DNA from: Massilia sp. Root335
Lineage (GTDB): Bacteria; Pseudomonadota; Gammaproteobacteria; Burkholderiales; Burkholderiaceae_D
Assembly (NCBI RefSeq): GCF_001425685.1
Contig: NZ_LMCY01000062.1
Span: 35,927 to 99,926, forward strand
Reading direction: 5' to 3'
DNA: 64,000 nt
Shown: positions 1-8,097 of the stretch, in pieces
Numbering within the stretch: position 1 is the stretch's first letter
Layout: each line of letters opens with the position of its first letter
Translations under genes and position numbers: made by a program
The notes under the pieces: generated by a model
The model's input: the letters and a program-made list of their open reading frames with translations, nothing else
The model's database searches: none
Told to the model about the DNA's origin: nothing

Positions 1-202
1 CGCCCAGTTCCCCGTAGCACACATGGCGCTTGCCGTGGCTGACCGCCACCGCCTGCGGACGCCGGATCACCCATTGCTCGAACTTGTCGTGCAGGTTGCC
101 GTTCGCCGCATGGCGTCGTGCGCGCGCCAGCTCCATGAGGCGCTCGCGCTGCTGCGGGCTGAGTGCGTCGAGCGGGTTCGGGGTGCTGTTCTGTTCTTTC
201 AT
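1..202 (-). CDS. NRPS, N-terminal start of an adenylation domain (partial, runs off the left edge)
   Basis: Only the first 67 codons are inside the window. The protein starts MKEQNSTPNPLDALSPQQRE and, from about residue 39, reads like the first motif of an NRPS adenylation domain (DKFEQWVIRRPQAVAVSHG, then a TYxEL-like CYGELG). There is no condensation domain before it. The preceding gene ends in a condensation domain without an A domain, so the two proteins probably form one split module (C on one protein, A-T on the next). A good ribosome site (AAGAGGTG) lies just before the ATG and the gap to the upstream stop is about 20 bp, so this is the next gene of the same operon. The substrate cannot be read because the specificity region is outside the window. 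Confidence 0.85.
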   Translation of the reverse strand, partial: MKEQNSTPNPLDALSPQQRERLMELARARRHAANGNLHDKFEQWVIRRPQAVAVSHGKRHVCYGELG

Positions 203-222
203 CGGATTCACCTCTTGAGGGT

Positions 223-3200
223 TCAAATGTTGTCCAGTTCGTCCAGGAGGGCGAGCAGGTGTTCGTCGTCGAGATCCGCGCCGCCGTCCGCGGGGCCGGC
301 AGCCTCGTCGAGCGCGTCGTCGAGGCTGGCGACCAGGCCGTCGGCCAGGCCGGGCATGGCGGCCAGCAGGCGCACCACGTGGCGGACGATGCGTTCGCTT
401 TGGGCGGCCGAGAATTCGCCGCTCTGGTACATCAGCTTGACCGTCATGCCGTCGCCCGGCATGAACACCAGGGTCAGGCCGGTGCCGGTGCTTTCCTGGC
501 TGTGCAAGCCGGTCATGCGCAGCGTCGCCTGGGCATCGCGGATGCTGTCGACCGGATAGTTTTCGTACACGAGCGTGGTGTTGAACAGCTCGGCGCGCGT
601 GCCGAAGGGCGACTGCGCCAGGATGTCGGGCAGCTGCAGGAACCCATGGTTCTGCCACTCGAGCTGCTGGTGGTGGGCGTCGCGCAGCCATTGGCGCAGC
701 GGCTGGCCGGCGTCGACCTCCAGCGTGACGGGCAAGGTATTGATGAACGGTCCGACGGTGGCGTCGGCCCCGGCCAGCTGGGCCGGGCGGCCCGAGTTGA
801 CGGAACCGAAGCACACGCGTCCCAGCCCCGTGTACGTGTGCAGCACGTAGGCCCAGGCGCATTGCACCAGACTGTAGGGCGTCACCCCGACGGTGCGGGC
901 CAGCGCCTCGAGCCGCGCCGTTTGATCGGCCTCGAGCTTGAGCTGGACCTGGGCCGGCTGCGAGGACGGGGCATGGCGCACGTCGGGCGCGATGATGCAG
1001 GGGGCTTCCTGCGGCGCCAGGCGGGCGCGCCAGTACGCCTTGGCGCCGGCCTCGTCCTGCTTGCCGAGCCATTGCACGTAATTCTTGAACGTCCGCGCCG
1101 CGGGTTCGCCGCGCAGCTCGCCGCCCGCGTAGCTGTCCAGCAAGGAGCGGAATACCAGCGGCACGCTCCAGCCGTCGATGATGGCGTGGTGGGTCGTCCA
1201 CAGCACCCGGTGGCAGCCCGGCGTGAGGCGCCACACGGCGACCCGGCTCAGGGGCGCCTGCGCCATGTCGAAGCCGCGCCCGCGGTCGGCCCCGGTGAAC
1301 TGTGCGATGACGGCTTCCTGCTCGGTCGGCGGCAGCGCCGCCAGGTCTTCGTAGAAGAACGGCAGCGTCACGCTCTCCGGCGCCATCTGCAGCTGGGCGA
1401 TGCCGCCCTGGCGCGGCACGACGAAGGCGGTGCGGAACACGTCGTGCCGGTGCGGCAGGGTTTCCCATGCATGCTGCAGGCGCGGAAGATCGAGTTCGCC
1501 TTCGATGTCGAAGATGAGCTGGTTGACGAAGGCCGCGTTGTGCCCGGCGCTGTCGCGCATCGAGCGGAACAGCATGCCCTGCTGCGATCCGGTGGCCGGA
1601 TACGCGTCGCGCATGGCCGGCCACCGCAACTGCCATTGATCGAGCTCGGCCTGGTCGGTCGCCAGCGGCGCGACGTCGCTCGGGGTCAGCCCGGTGAGCG
1701 GCCGTTCCTGCCAGCAGCCGACCAGTTCGGCGAGGGCGCGCTCGAAGGCGCCGGCCAGCGCGGCGATGCGGGCGCCATCCACGTGGCGCCGGTTGTACTT
1801 GATGGAAAAGCGCAGCCGCCCGCCGGAGACCAAACCGTCGAAGGCCAGCGGCGCGGCGCGGCGGCGGCGCGGCGAGACGTTGTCGCCCGACGCTTCCGGC
1901 GCCGGCGCGAACAGGGCGCCGGCGCCGACCACCTGGTCGAACTGGCCGAGATAGTTGAACATCACCGCGCCGGCGCGGAACGCGCTGTCGTCGAGCCCGG
2001 TCGCGGGCCGGGCCAGGTGCTTGAGCGCACCGAAGTGTTCGCCCTTGGCCGGCACCCGGCGCAGCACCTCCTTGGTGTCGCGCAGCAGCGCGGCCGGGTC
2101 GCCCTCGACGCCGCCGAACAGGACCGGGTACATGGCCGTGAACCACCCGACGGTGTCGCCGATGTCGAGCACGTCGCCGAGCGCGGCGCGCCCGTGGCCC
2201 TCCATCAGCACGGCCAGCGGCGCCTGGCCGCGCCAGTCGTCGAAGGCCAGGCGCAGCGCGGCCAGCAACACCTCGTCCACGTTCATGCGGTAAGCCCGTC
2301 CGCAGCCGGCCAGCAGCTGCTCGGTCAGCGCCTGCGGCAGCACCACGGTGGTCGAGCCTTCGTCGGCCACGAGGTCGTCCTCGTCCGGGCCGCGGTCCGG
2401 GGCCGCCGGGGCGGCCGCCAGCACCGCCTGCCAGTACGGCAGCTCGGCCAGCATGGCCGGCGTGCCGGCCAGGTCGCGCAACGCGTCGACGGCGCGCTGG
2501 AAGGTGGCGGGCCGGGCCGGCAGCGTGACCGGCTGGCCGGCCGCGGCCTGGCGGTAGCCCGTTTCCACGTCCTGCAACAAGGCGCGCCATGAGACGCCGT
2601 CGACCACGAGGTGATGGGCCACGATCAGGAGGCGCGCGCCGCCGTCGGGCAGCGCGAAGTGCGCGAACTTCAGCAACGGGCCTTCCAGCGACAGCGAACG
2701 CTGGACGCGGTTCGCCTCGCGCAGGAAGGCGTCGGCCGGCGCGGGGTCGGCGGCGTCGATGACGACCCGGCACACGCCGGCGGCCGGCGCCACGTCCGCC
2801 GGCGCGCGGTAGTGCGCGCTCCAGCCGTCGCCGTCGCGCACGAAGCACAGGCGCAGCGCGTCGTGGCGCGCGTGCAGCGCGGCCAGTACCGGTTCGATCA
2901 GCGCGGGATCGAATCCGGGGCCGACGTCGAGCAGTACCGACTGGTTGAAGTGATGCGGGTCCGGGCTGCCGTCGGCGAGCAGTTCGCGCTGCATCGGATG
3001 CAGCAGTTGCGCGCCATGCGCCGGGCGGGCATCCGCTTCCGGGTGCTCGACGACTTCCATCAGGCGCGCCATCGCCTCGACGGTCGGTTCGGCATAGAAA
3101 TCCTTGACCGAGAACTTCAGCCCTTCGCGGCCCAGGTGGGCGCTGAGCTTGAGCAGCAGGATCGAATCGGCGCCGAGCGAAAAGAAATCCTGGTCGATCG

Positions 3201-6200
3201 ACGGCGGGGCAATCTGGAGCACCGTGCACCAGGCGTCGAGGACCCGCTGCTCCATCGCGTTGCCCGGCAACTTGCGCGGCGCCGCGTGGCCGGCCGCTGC
3301 CTGCGCCAGCGCCGCCAGGTCGGGACGGCCGTCCGGCAGGCGCGGGATCTGCGCCAGCGCCAGCACGGCGTGCGGCGGCACGGCCGCGGGGAGCACGTCC
3401 GCGAGGAACCGGCGCGCCGCATCCGCATCGGGCGCCGCCGCGCCGGGCACCGGGACGGCATAGGCGACGAGGCGCTGGTCGACGATCCGTACCACCGCTT
3501 CCGCAATGGCCGGATGCTGCGCCAGCGCGGCCTCGATCGGCGCCAGCGCGATCGGGTAGCCGTGCAGCAGGGCGAGGTCGTCGAGCGCGCCGAGCATCTC
3601 GAGCCGGCCGTCCGCGCGCCAGCGCGCGCACTGGCCCGTGCCCGCCGTGCGCCCATCGGGCCCGCTCACATGCAGTTCGCCGTGCACGCCGATCGGCGCC
3701 GGCATGCCGGCCCGGTCGAGCACCTGGCGCCCGGCGCCATCCGCGTCCTGCCACCGGTCGAGCAGGACGCGCTCCGCGCCGGCGACGATGTCGAAGCCGA
3801 GCACGGGACGGTCGGCGCCGTCCGGCAGGGCGGCCAGCAGCGCTTCCAGCTGGTCGGCCATGCGTTCGATGGTCGCCGGCTCGAACAGGTCGGTGTCGTA
3901 GTACCAGTTGGCGAACAGGCCGTCGGGCGATTCGGCCATGATCAGGGTCAGGTCGACCTTGGCGGCGACGGTTTCCTCGACGCGTTCGAGTTCGAGTCCG
4001 TCGATCGACAGCGTGCCGCGCTCGTAGTTCTGCAGCGCGAACAGGACCTGGAACAACGGCGCATGGCTGCGCGAGCGCGCCGGCGCCAGCTCCTCGACCA
4101 GCATCTCGAACGGCACGTGCTGGTGTTCGAACGCGGACAAGGCCATCCGGCGCGTCTGGTCCAGCAGCTGGGCAAAGCTCGGATTGGCCGACAGGTCGGT
4201 GCGCAGCAGCAGGGTGTTGACGAAGAAGCCGATCAGCGGTTCGAGCGGCTTGTGCATGCGTCCCGCGATCGGCGTGCCCATCACGATATCGTCGCTGTTG
4301 CCCAGGCGTCCCAGCAGCAGCGCGAACGCGGCCTGCAAGGTCATGAACAGCGTGGCGCGGTGCGCCTGGCTGAAGGCCTGCAGGCGCGCCAGCAGTTGCG
4401 GCGCCAGGGTGCGCTTGAGCAGCGCGCCGGCATGCCTGGACACGGCCGCGCGCGGCTTGTCGAGCGGCAGGCTGTGGACCGCCGGGATGCCGGCCAGGCG
4501 CGCGCGCCAGAAGTCGAGCTCCTGCTCGAGCAGCGGCCCGACCAGCCAGTTGCGTTGCCACGCGGCGAAGTCGGCGTACTGCAGCGACAGGGGCGCGAGC
4601 GCCGGCTCGGTGCCGGATGCCAGCGCGCGATAGAGTTCGGCGAACTCCTTGACCAGGATGACTTCGGACCAGCCGTCCGAGACGATATGGTGGGCGTTGA
4701 ACAGCAACAGGTGCTGGCGCTCGGCGAGACGGACCAGCGTCACGCGCAGCGGCAGTTCGGCCGTCAGGTCGAACGCGCGCCGGGCGTCGGCGTCCACCAG
4801 CGCGCGCTGGCGTCCGGCGCGCTCGCCGGCCGGCAGCGCCGCCAGGTCGAGGCGGGCGATCGGGACCGGCTGAGGCGGACGGATGACCTGCAGGGCTTCG
4901 CCGTCGGTTTCGCAGAACACGGTGCGCAGCGACTCGTGGCGCGCCACCAGGCGGTCGAGCGCGCCCTGCAGGGCGTCGAGGTTCAGCGCGCCGTTGAGGA
5001 TGAAGGGCGCCGGCATGTTGTACTGGGCGCTGCCGCCGCCGAGGCGGTCGATCATCCACAGCCGGCGCTGCTGGAACGACATCGGGATCGGCGCGCCGCG
5101 GTCGGCCGCCACCAGCGCCGGATAGCGCGCGCTGCCCGTGTCGGCCTGTTCGACCAGGCGCGCCAGCGCGGCGACGGTGGGGTCTTCGAACAGTGCGTGC
5201 ATCGCGATGTCGGCGCCGAACGCCTCGCGCACGTCGGCCAGCACGCGGGTGGCCAGCAGCGAATGCCCGCCCAGGTCGAAGAAATTGTCGTCCGCGCCGA
5301 TGCGATCGAGCTTGAAAATGGCGCACCACAGCGCGGCGAGACGTTGCTCGGTGTCGCCGCGGGGCGCCACGAACGGCGTGGACAGGTCGGGGCGGGGATG
5401 GCAGATCGTGCGCGGCGCCGGAGCAGGTACATCGTGCGCCGCGGCCGGCGCCTGCCGCGTGCCGGCGACCTGGTCGTACACGGTGGGTGCGAAGGCATAG
5501 GTCGGCAGCGCGATGAACGGGCCCTCGATGTCGGCCGACACGGCGTCCCAGCGCAGGCTGGCGCCGTCGGCGTACAGGTGGCCGAGCGCGCGCAGCAGGA
5601 AGGCGTCGTCGGCGTCGTCCTGGCGCGGGTGGCGCACGGCCTGCAGGCACAGGTGGCTGTCGTCGCAATCCTCGTGACTGCGCACGAACGTGGCGAGCGC
5701 GTTGCCCGGACCGATTTCGACGAAGGTGTGCGGGCCTTGCCGCTGCAGGGCGCCGATGGCGTCGGCGAAGCGTACCGCGCCGCGCAGGTGGCGGCACCAG
5801 TAGGCCGGATCGAGCGCGTCGGCTTCGGTGACGGGCGCGCCGGACAGGTTCGACATGAAGGGGCGCCGCGGCGCCCGGCGCGGCGTGGCGTCGACCGCGG
5901 CGCGGAACTCGGCCAGGACCCCGTCCATCATGCGCGAGTGATAGGCATGCGACGTCTTCAGGCGGGTGCAGGCGACGCCGTCGGCCGCCAGGCGGGCCTC
6001 GAGCGCGGCGATGGCCGGCAGCGGTCCGCTGACCACCGTCAGGGCCGAACTGTTGACGGCCGCCAGGTCGAGGCTGTCGCCGAGCCAGGCGCCGATGGCC
6101 GATTCCGGCAGCCGCACGCTGAGCATCGCGCCCGGCTCGGCGCCCGCCATCAGGCGCCCGCGCCGGCACACCAGCGCGAGGGCGTCGGGCAGCGTGAACA

Positions 6201-8097
6201 CGTCCGCCAGGCAGGCCGCGACGAACTCGCCCAGGCTGTGCCCGATCATCATCGCCGGTTCCACGCCCCAGCCCATGAGGGTGCGGGCCAGCGCGTATTC
6301 GACGATGAACAGCAGGGGCTGCGCCAGCGCGGTATCGGCGGCTTCGGCATGCCGGTCGCCGGCCGGATCGGCCAGCAGCAGGTCGCGCACGCGGGCGGAC
6401 AGGGCCGGCTCGAGCAGCGCCAGGCAGGCGTCCACGTGCGCGCGGTACTGCGGCTCGCGCGCATACAGCTGGCGCGTCATGCCCGGGTATTGCGCACCCT
6501 GGCCGCTGAACATGAAGACGACGGGGCGCTGCCGCGGCGCCGGCGCGGCGGCGCCGTTCGCGACGTCGTCGAGCTGCGCCAGCAATTGTTCGCGCGTGGC
6601 GGCCACCAGCGGCCGGCGCACGGCGAAGTGGCGGCGCGCCTGCTGCAGCGTGCGCGCCACCGCGTCGAGCGACGGCGCCCCGGCGCCGAGCGCGCGGCGC
6701 AGCTTCGCGGCGTAGCGGCGCAACGCCTGCGGGTCGCGTGCGGACAGCGGCACCAGGCGATGGCGGCCGGCGTCGGCCGAGGCCGCGCGCCGCTCCACGT
6801 ATTGTTCGACGATGGCGTGGGCGTTGGTGCCGCCCACGCCGAAGGCGCTCACGCCGGCACGCAGCGGGCGCGCGGGTTGCTCGAGCGGGGTGAGCGCAGT
6901 GTTGACGGCGAAGCCGCCGCGTTCGAATGCGATCAGCGGATTCGGCCGCGCGTAGTGCAGGGACGGCGGCAGCACCCCGTGGCGGACCGCCAGCACGGCC
7001 TTGATGAAGCCCATGATCCCGGCGGCGGCGTCGAGGTGGCCGATATTCGACTTGACCGAGCCGATCAGGCATGGCGCCGCGCCGTCGCGCGCGCCGTAGG
7101 CCTGGCCCAGCGCCTCGACTTCGATCGGGTCGCCGATGCGCGTCGCGGTGCCGTGGCATTCGACGAAATCGATGTCGCCGGACGCGACTTGCGCCAGGTC
7201 CAGCGCGCTGCGGATGACCCGGCTCTGGCCCGCCACCGACGGCGCGGTGTAGCCGACCTTGTCGTTGCCGTCGTTGTTGATGGCCGACGCCTTGAGCACC
7301 GCGTGGATCGGATTGCCGTCGGCGATCGCATCGTCCAGGCGCTTGAGCGCCACGATGCCCACGCCCTGGCCCGGCACGGTGCCGTTGGCCTGCGCGTCGA
7401 ACGCGCGGCAGTGGCCGTCCGGCGACTGGATCATGCCTTCGTGGTAGGCATAGCCCTTGACCACGGGCGACACGCACACGCCGCCGGCCAGCGCCACGTC
7501 GCAGTCGCCGCTGAGCAGTCCCTGGGCCGCCATGTGCAGCGCGACCAGCGACGTCGAGCAGGTGCTGTCGATGCCGATCGCCGGCCCCTTGAGGTTCAGC
7601 CGATACGACACGCGGGTGGGAAAGAACTCGCGCTGGTACAGCATCTTGAGGTCGTAGATCTCGCCGATCTTGTCGCCCACGTGCTGCGCCACCGCGCGCA
7701 GCCAGTTCATGTTCTGGCTCGAGCCGGCATACAGGCCGATGGCGCCGGCGGCCAGTTGCGGGTCGCAGCCGCCCGCCTCGAGCGCCTCCCAGCAGCACTC
7801 GTGCAGCAGGCGCAGCTGCGGGTCCATGAATTCGGCTTCGCGCGCCTTGTAGTCGAAGAAGTCGGCGTCGAACCCAAACCGTTCGTCGAGGCAGCCGGCG
7901 GCCTTGACGTAGGCCGGGTTGGCGATATCGGCCTCCGGCACGCCGTACTCGCGCAGGGTGTCGTCGTCGAAGAACCGGATCAGTTCCTCGCCGCGGCACA
8001 GGTGGCCGAAGAATTCCTCGGTGTCGGCCGCGCGCGGCAGCCGGAGCGCCATGCCGACCACGGCGATTTCGAGTCCGGTCGTATGGGTCTGTTTCAT
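223..8097 (-). CDS. Hybrid PKS-NRPS: KS-AT-T-C-(A remnant)-T-E-C
   Basis: 2624 residues. Domains in order: ketosynthase (about 10-430, active Cys in DSTCSTSL near 180, then ECHGTAT and SNIGHLDAAAG); acyltransferase (about 520-840, GHSLGE near 620, SHAYHS fits malonyl-CoA); carrier domain (LGGHSL near 944); condensation domain (HHIVSDGWS near 1137); an adenylation remnant (about 1436-1600); carrier domain with LGADSI near 1645; epimerization domain (HHLVVDG near 1829, then EGHGR and GWFTAMYPV); final condensation domain (HHAIIDGWS near 2306). There is no ketoreductase, so the ketide unit should stay a beta-ketone. The A remnant keeps only a degenerate C-terminal lobe; all motifs that bind ATP and the amino acid are gone, and the invariant lysine region reads LPDGRPDLAAL. 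The unit loaded on the second carrier must come from elsewhere, although the E domain implies a D-residue. The start overlaps the upstream stop by 4 bp (ATGA). Confidence 0.95.
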   Translation of the reverse strand: MKQTHTTGLEIAVVGMALRLPRAADTEEFFGHLCRGEELIRFFDDDTLREYGVPEADIANPAYVKAAGCLDERFGFDADFFDYKAREAEFMDPQLRLLHECCWEALEAGGCDPQLAAGAIGLYAGSSQNMNWLRAVAQHVGDKIGEIYDLKMLYQREFFPTRVSYRLNLKGPAIGIDSTCSTSLVALHMAAQGLLSGDCDVALAGGVCVSPVVKGYAYHEGMIQSPDGHCRAFDAQANGTVPGQGVGIVALKRLDDAIADGNPIHAVLKASAINNDGNDKVGYTAPSVAGQSRVIRSALDLAQVASGDIDFVECHGTATRIGDPIEVEALGQAYGARDGAAPCLIGSVKSNIGHLDAAAGIMGFIKAVLAVRHGVLPPSLHYARPNPLIAFERGGFAVNTALTPLEQPARPLRAGVSAFGVGGTNAHAIVEQYVERRAASADAGRHRLVPLSARDPQALRRYAAKLRRALGAGAPSLDAVARTLQQARRHFAVRRPLVAATREQLLAQLDDVANGAAAPAPRQRPVVFMFSGQGAQYPGMTRQLYAREPQYRAHVDACLALLEPALSARVRDLLLADPAGDRHAEAADTALAQPLLFIVEYALARTLMGWGVEPAMMIGHSLGEFVAACLADVFTLPDALALVCRRGRLMAGAEPGAMLSVRLPESAIGAWLGDSLDLAAVNSSALTVVSGPLPAIAALEARLAADGVACTRLKTSHAYHSRMMDGVLAEFRAAVDATPRRAPRRPFMSNLSGAPVTEADALDPAYWCRHLRGAVRFADAIGALQRQGPHTFVEIGPGNALATFVRSHEDCDDSHLCLQAVRHPRQDDADDAFLLRALGHLYADGASLRWDAVSADIEGPFIALPTYAFAPTVYDQVAGTRQAPAAAHDVPAPAPRTICHPRPDLSTPFVAPRGDTEQRLAALWCAIFKLDRIGADDNFFDLGGHSLLATRVLADVREAFGADIAMHALFEDPTVAALARLVEQADTGSARYPALVAADRGAPIPMSFQQRRLWMIDRLGGGSAQYNMPAPFILNGALNLDALQGALDRLVARHESLRTVFCETDGEALQVIRPPQPVPIARLDLAALPAGERAGRQRALVDADARRAFDLTAELPLRVTLVRLAERQHLLLFNAHHIVSDGWSEVILVKEFAELYRALASGTEPALAPLSLQYADFAAWQRNWLVGPLLEQELDFWRARLAGIPAVHSLPLDKPRAAVSRHAGALLKRTLAPQLLARLQAFSQAHRATLFMTLQAAFALLLGRLGNSDDIVMGTPIAGRMHKPLEPLIGFFVNTLLLRTDLSANPSFAQLLDQTRRMALSAFEHQHVPFEMLVEELAPARSRSHAPLFQVLFALQNYERGTLSIDGLELERVEETVAAKVDLTLIMAESPDGLFANWYYDTDLFEPATIERMADQLEALLAALPDGADRPVLGFDIVAGAERVLLDRWQDADGAGRQVLDRAGMPAPIGVHGELHVSGPDGRTAGTGQCARWRADGRLEMLGALDDLALLHGYPIALAPIEAALAQHPAIAEAVVRIVDQRLVAYAVPVPGAAAPDADAARRFLADVLPAAVPPHAVLALAQIPRLPDGRPDLAALAQAAAGHAAPRKLPGNAMEQRVLDAWCTVLQIAPPSIDQDFFSLGADSILLLKLSAHLGREGLKFSVKDFYAEPTVEAMARLMEVVEHPEADARPAHGAQLLHPMQRELLADGSPDPHHFNQSVLLDVGPGFDPALIEPVLAALHARHDALRLCFVRDGDGWSAHYRAPADVAPAAGVCRVVIDAADPAPADAFLREANRVQRSLSLEGPLLKFAHFALPDGGARLLIVAHHLVVDGVSWRALLQDVETGYRQAAAGQPVTLPARPATFQRAVDALRDLAGTPAMLAELPYWQAVLAAAPAAPDRGPDEDDLVADEGSTTVVLPQALTEQLLAGCGRAYRMNVDEVLLAALRLAFDDWRGQAPLAVLMEGHGRAALGDVLDIGDTVGWFTAMYPVLFGGVEGDPAALLRDTKEVLRRVPAKGEHFGALKHLARPATGLDDSAFRAGAVMFNYLGQFDQVVGAGALFAPAPEASGDNVSPRRRRAAPLAFDGLVSGGRLRFSIKYNRRHVDGARIAALAGAFERALAELVGCWQERPLTGLTPSDVAPLATDQAELDQWQLRWPAMRDAYPATGSQQGMLFRSMRDSAGHNAAFVNQLIFDIEGELDLPRLQHAWETLPHRHDVFRTAFVVPRQGGIAQLQMAPESVTLPFFYEDLAALPPTEQEAVIAQFTGADRGRGFDMAQAPLSRVAVWRLTPGCHRVLWTTHHAIIDGWSVPLVFRSLLDSYAGGELRGEPAARTFKNYVQWLGKQDEAGAKAYWRARLAPQEAPCIIAPDVRHAPSSQPAQVQLKLEADQTARLEALARTVGVTPYSLVQCAWAYVLHTYTGLGRVCFGSVNSGRPAQLAGADATVGPFINTLPVTLEVDAGQPLRQWLRDAHHQQLEWQNHGFLQLPDILAQSPFGTRAELFNTTLVYENYPVDSIRDAQATLRMTGLHSQESTGTGLTLVFMPGDGMTVKLMYQSGEFSAAQSERIVRHVVRLLAAMPGLADGLVASLDDALDEAAGPADGGADLDDEHLLALLDELDNI

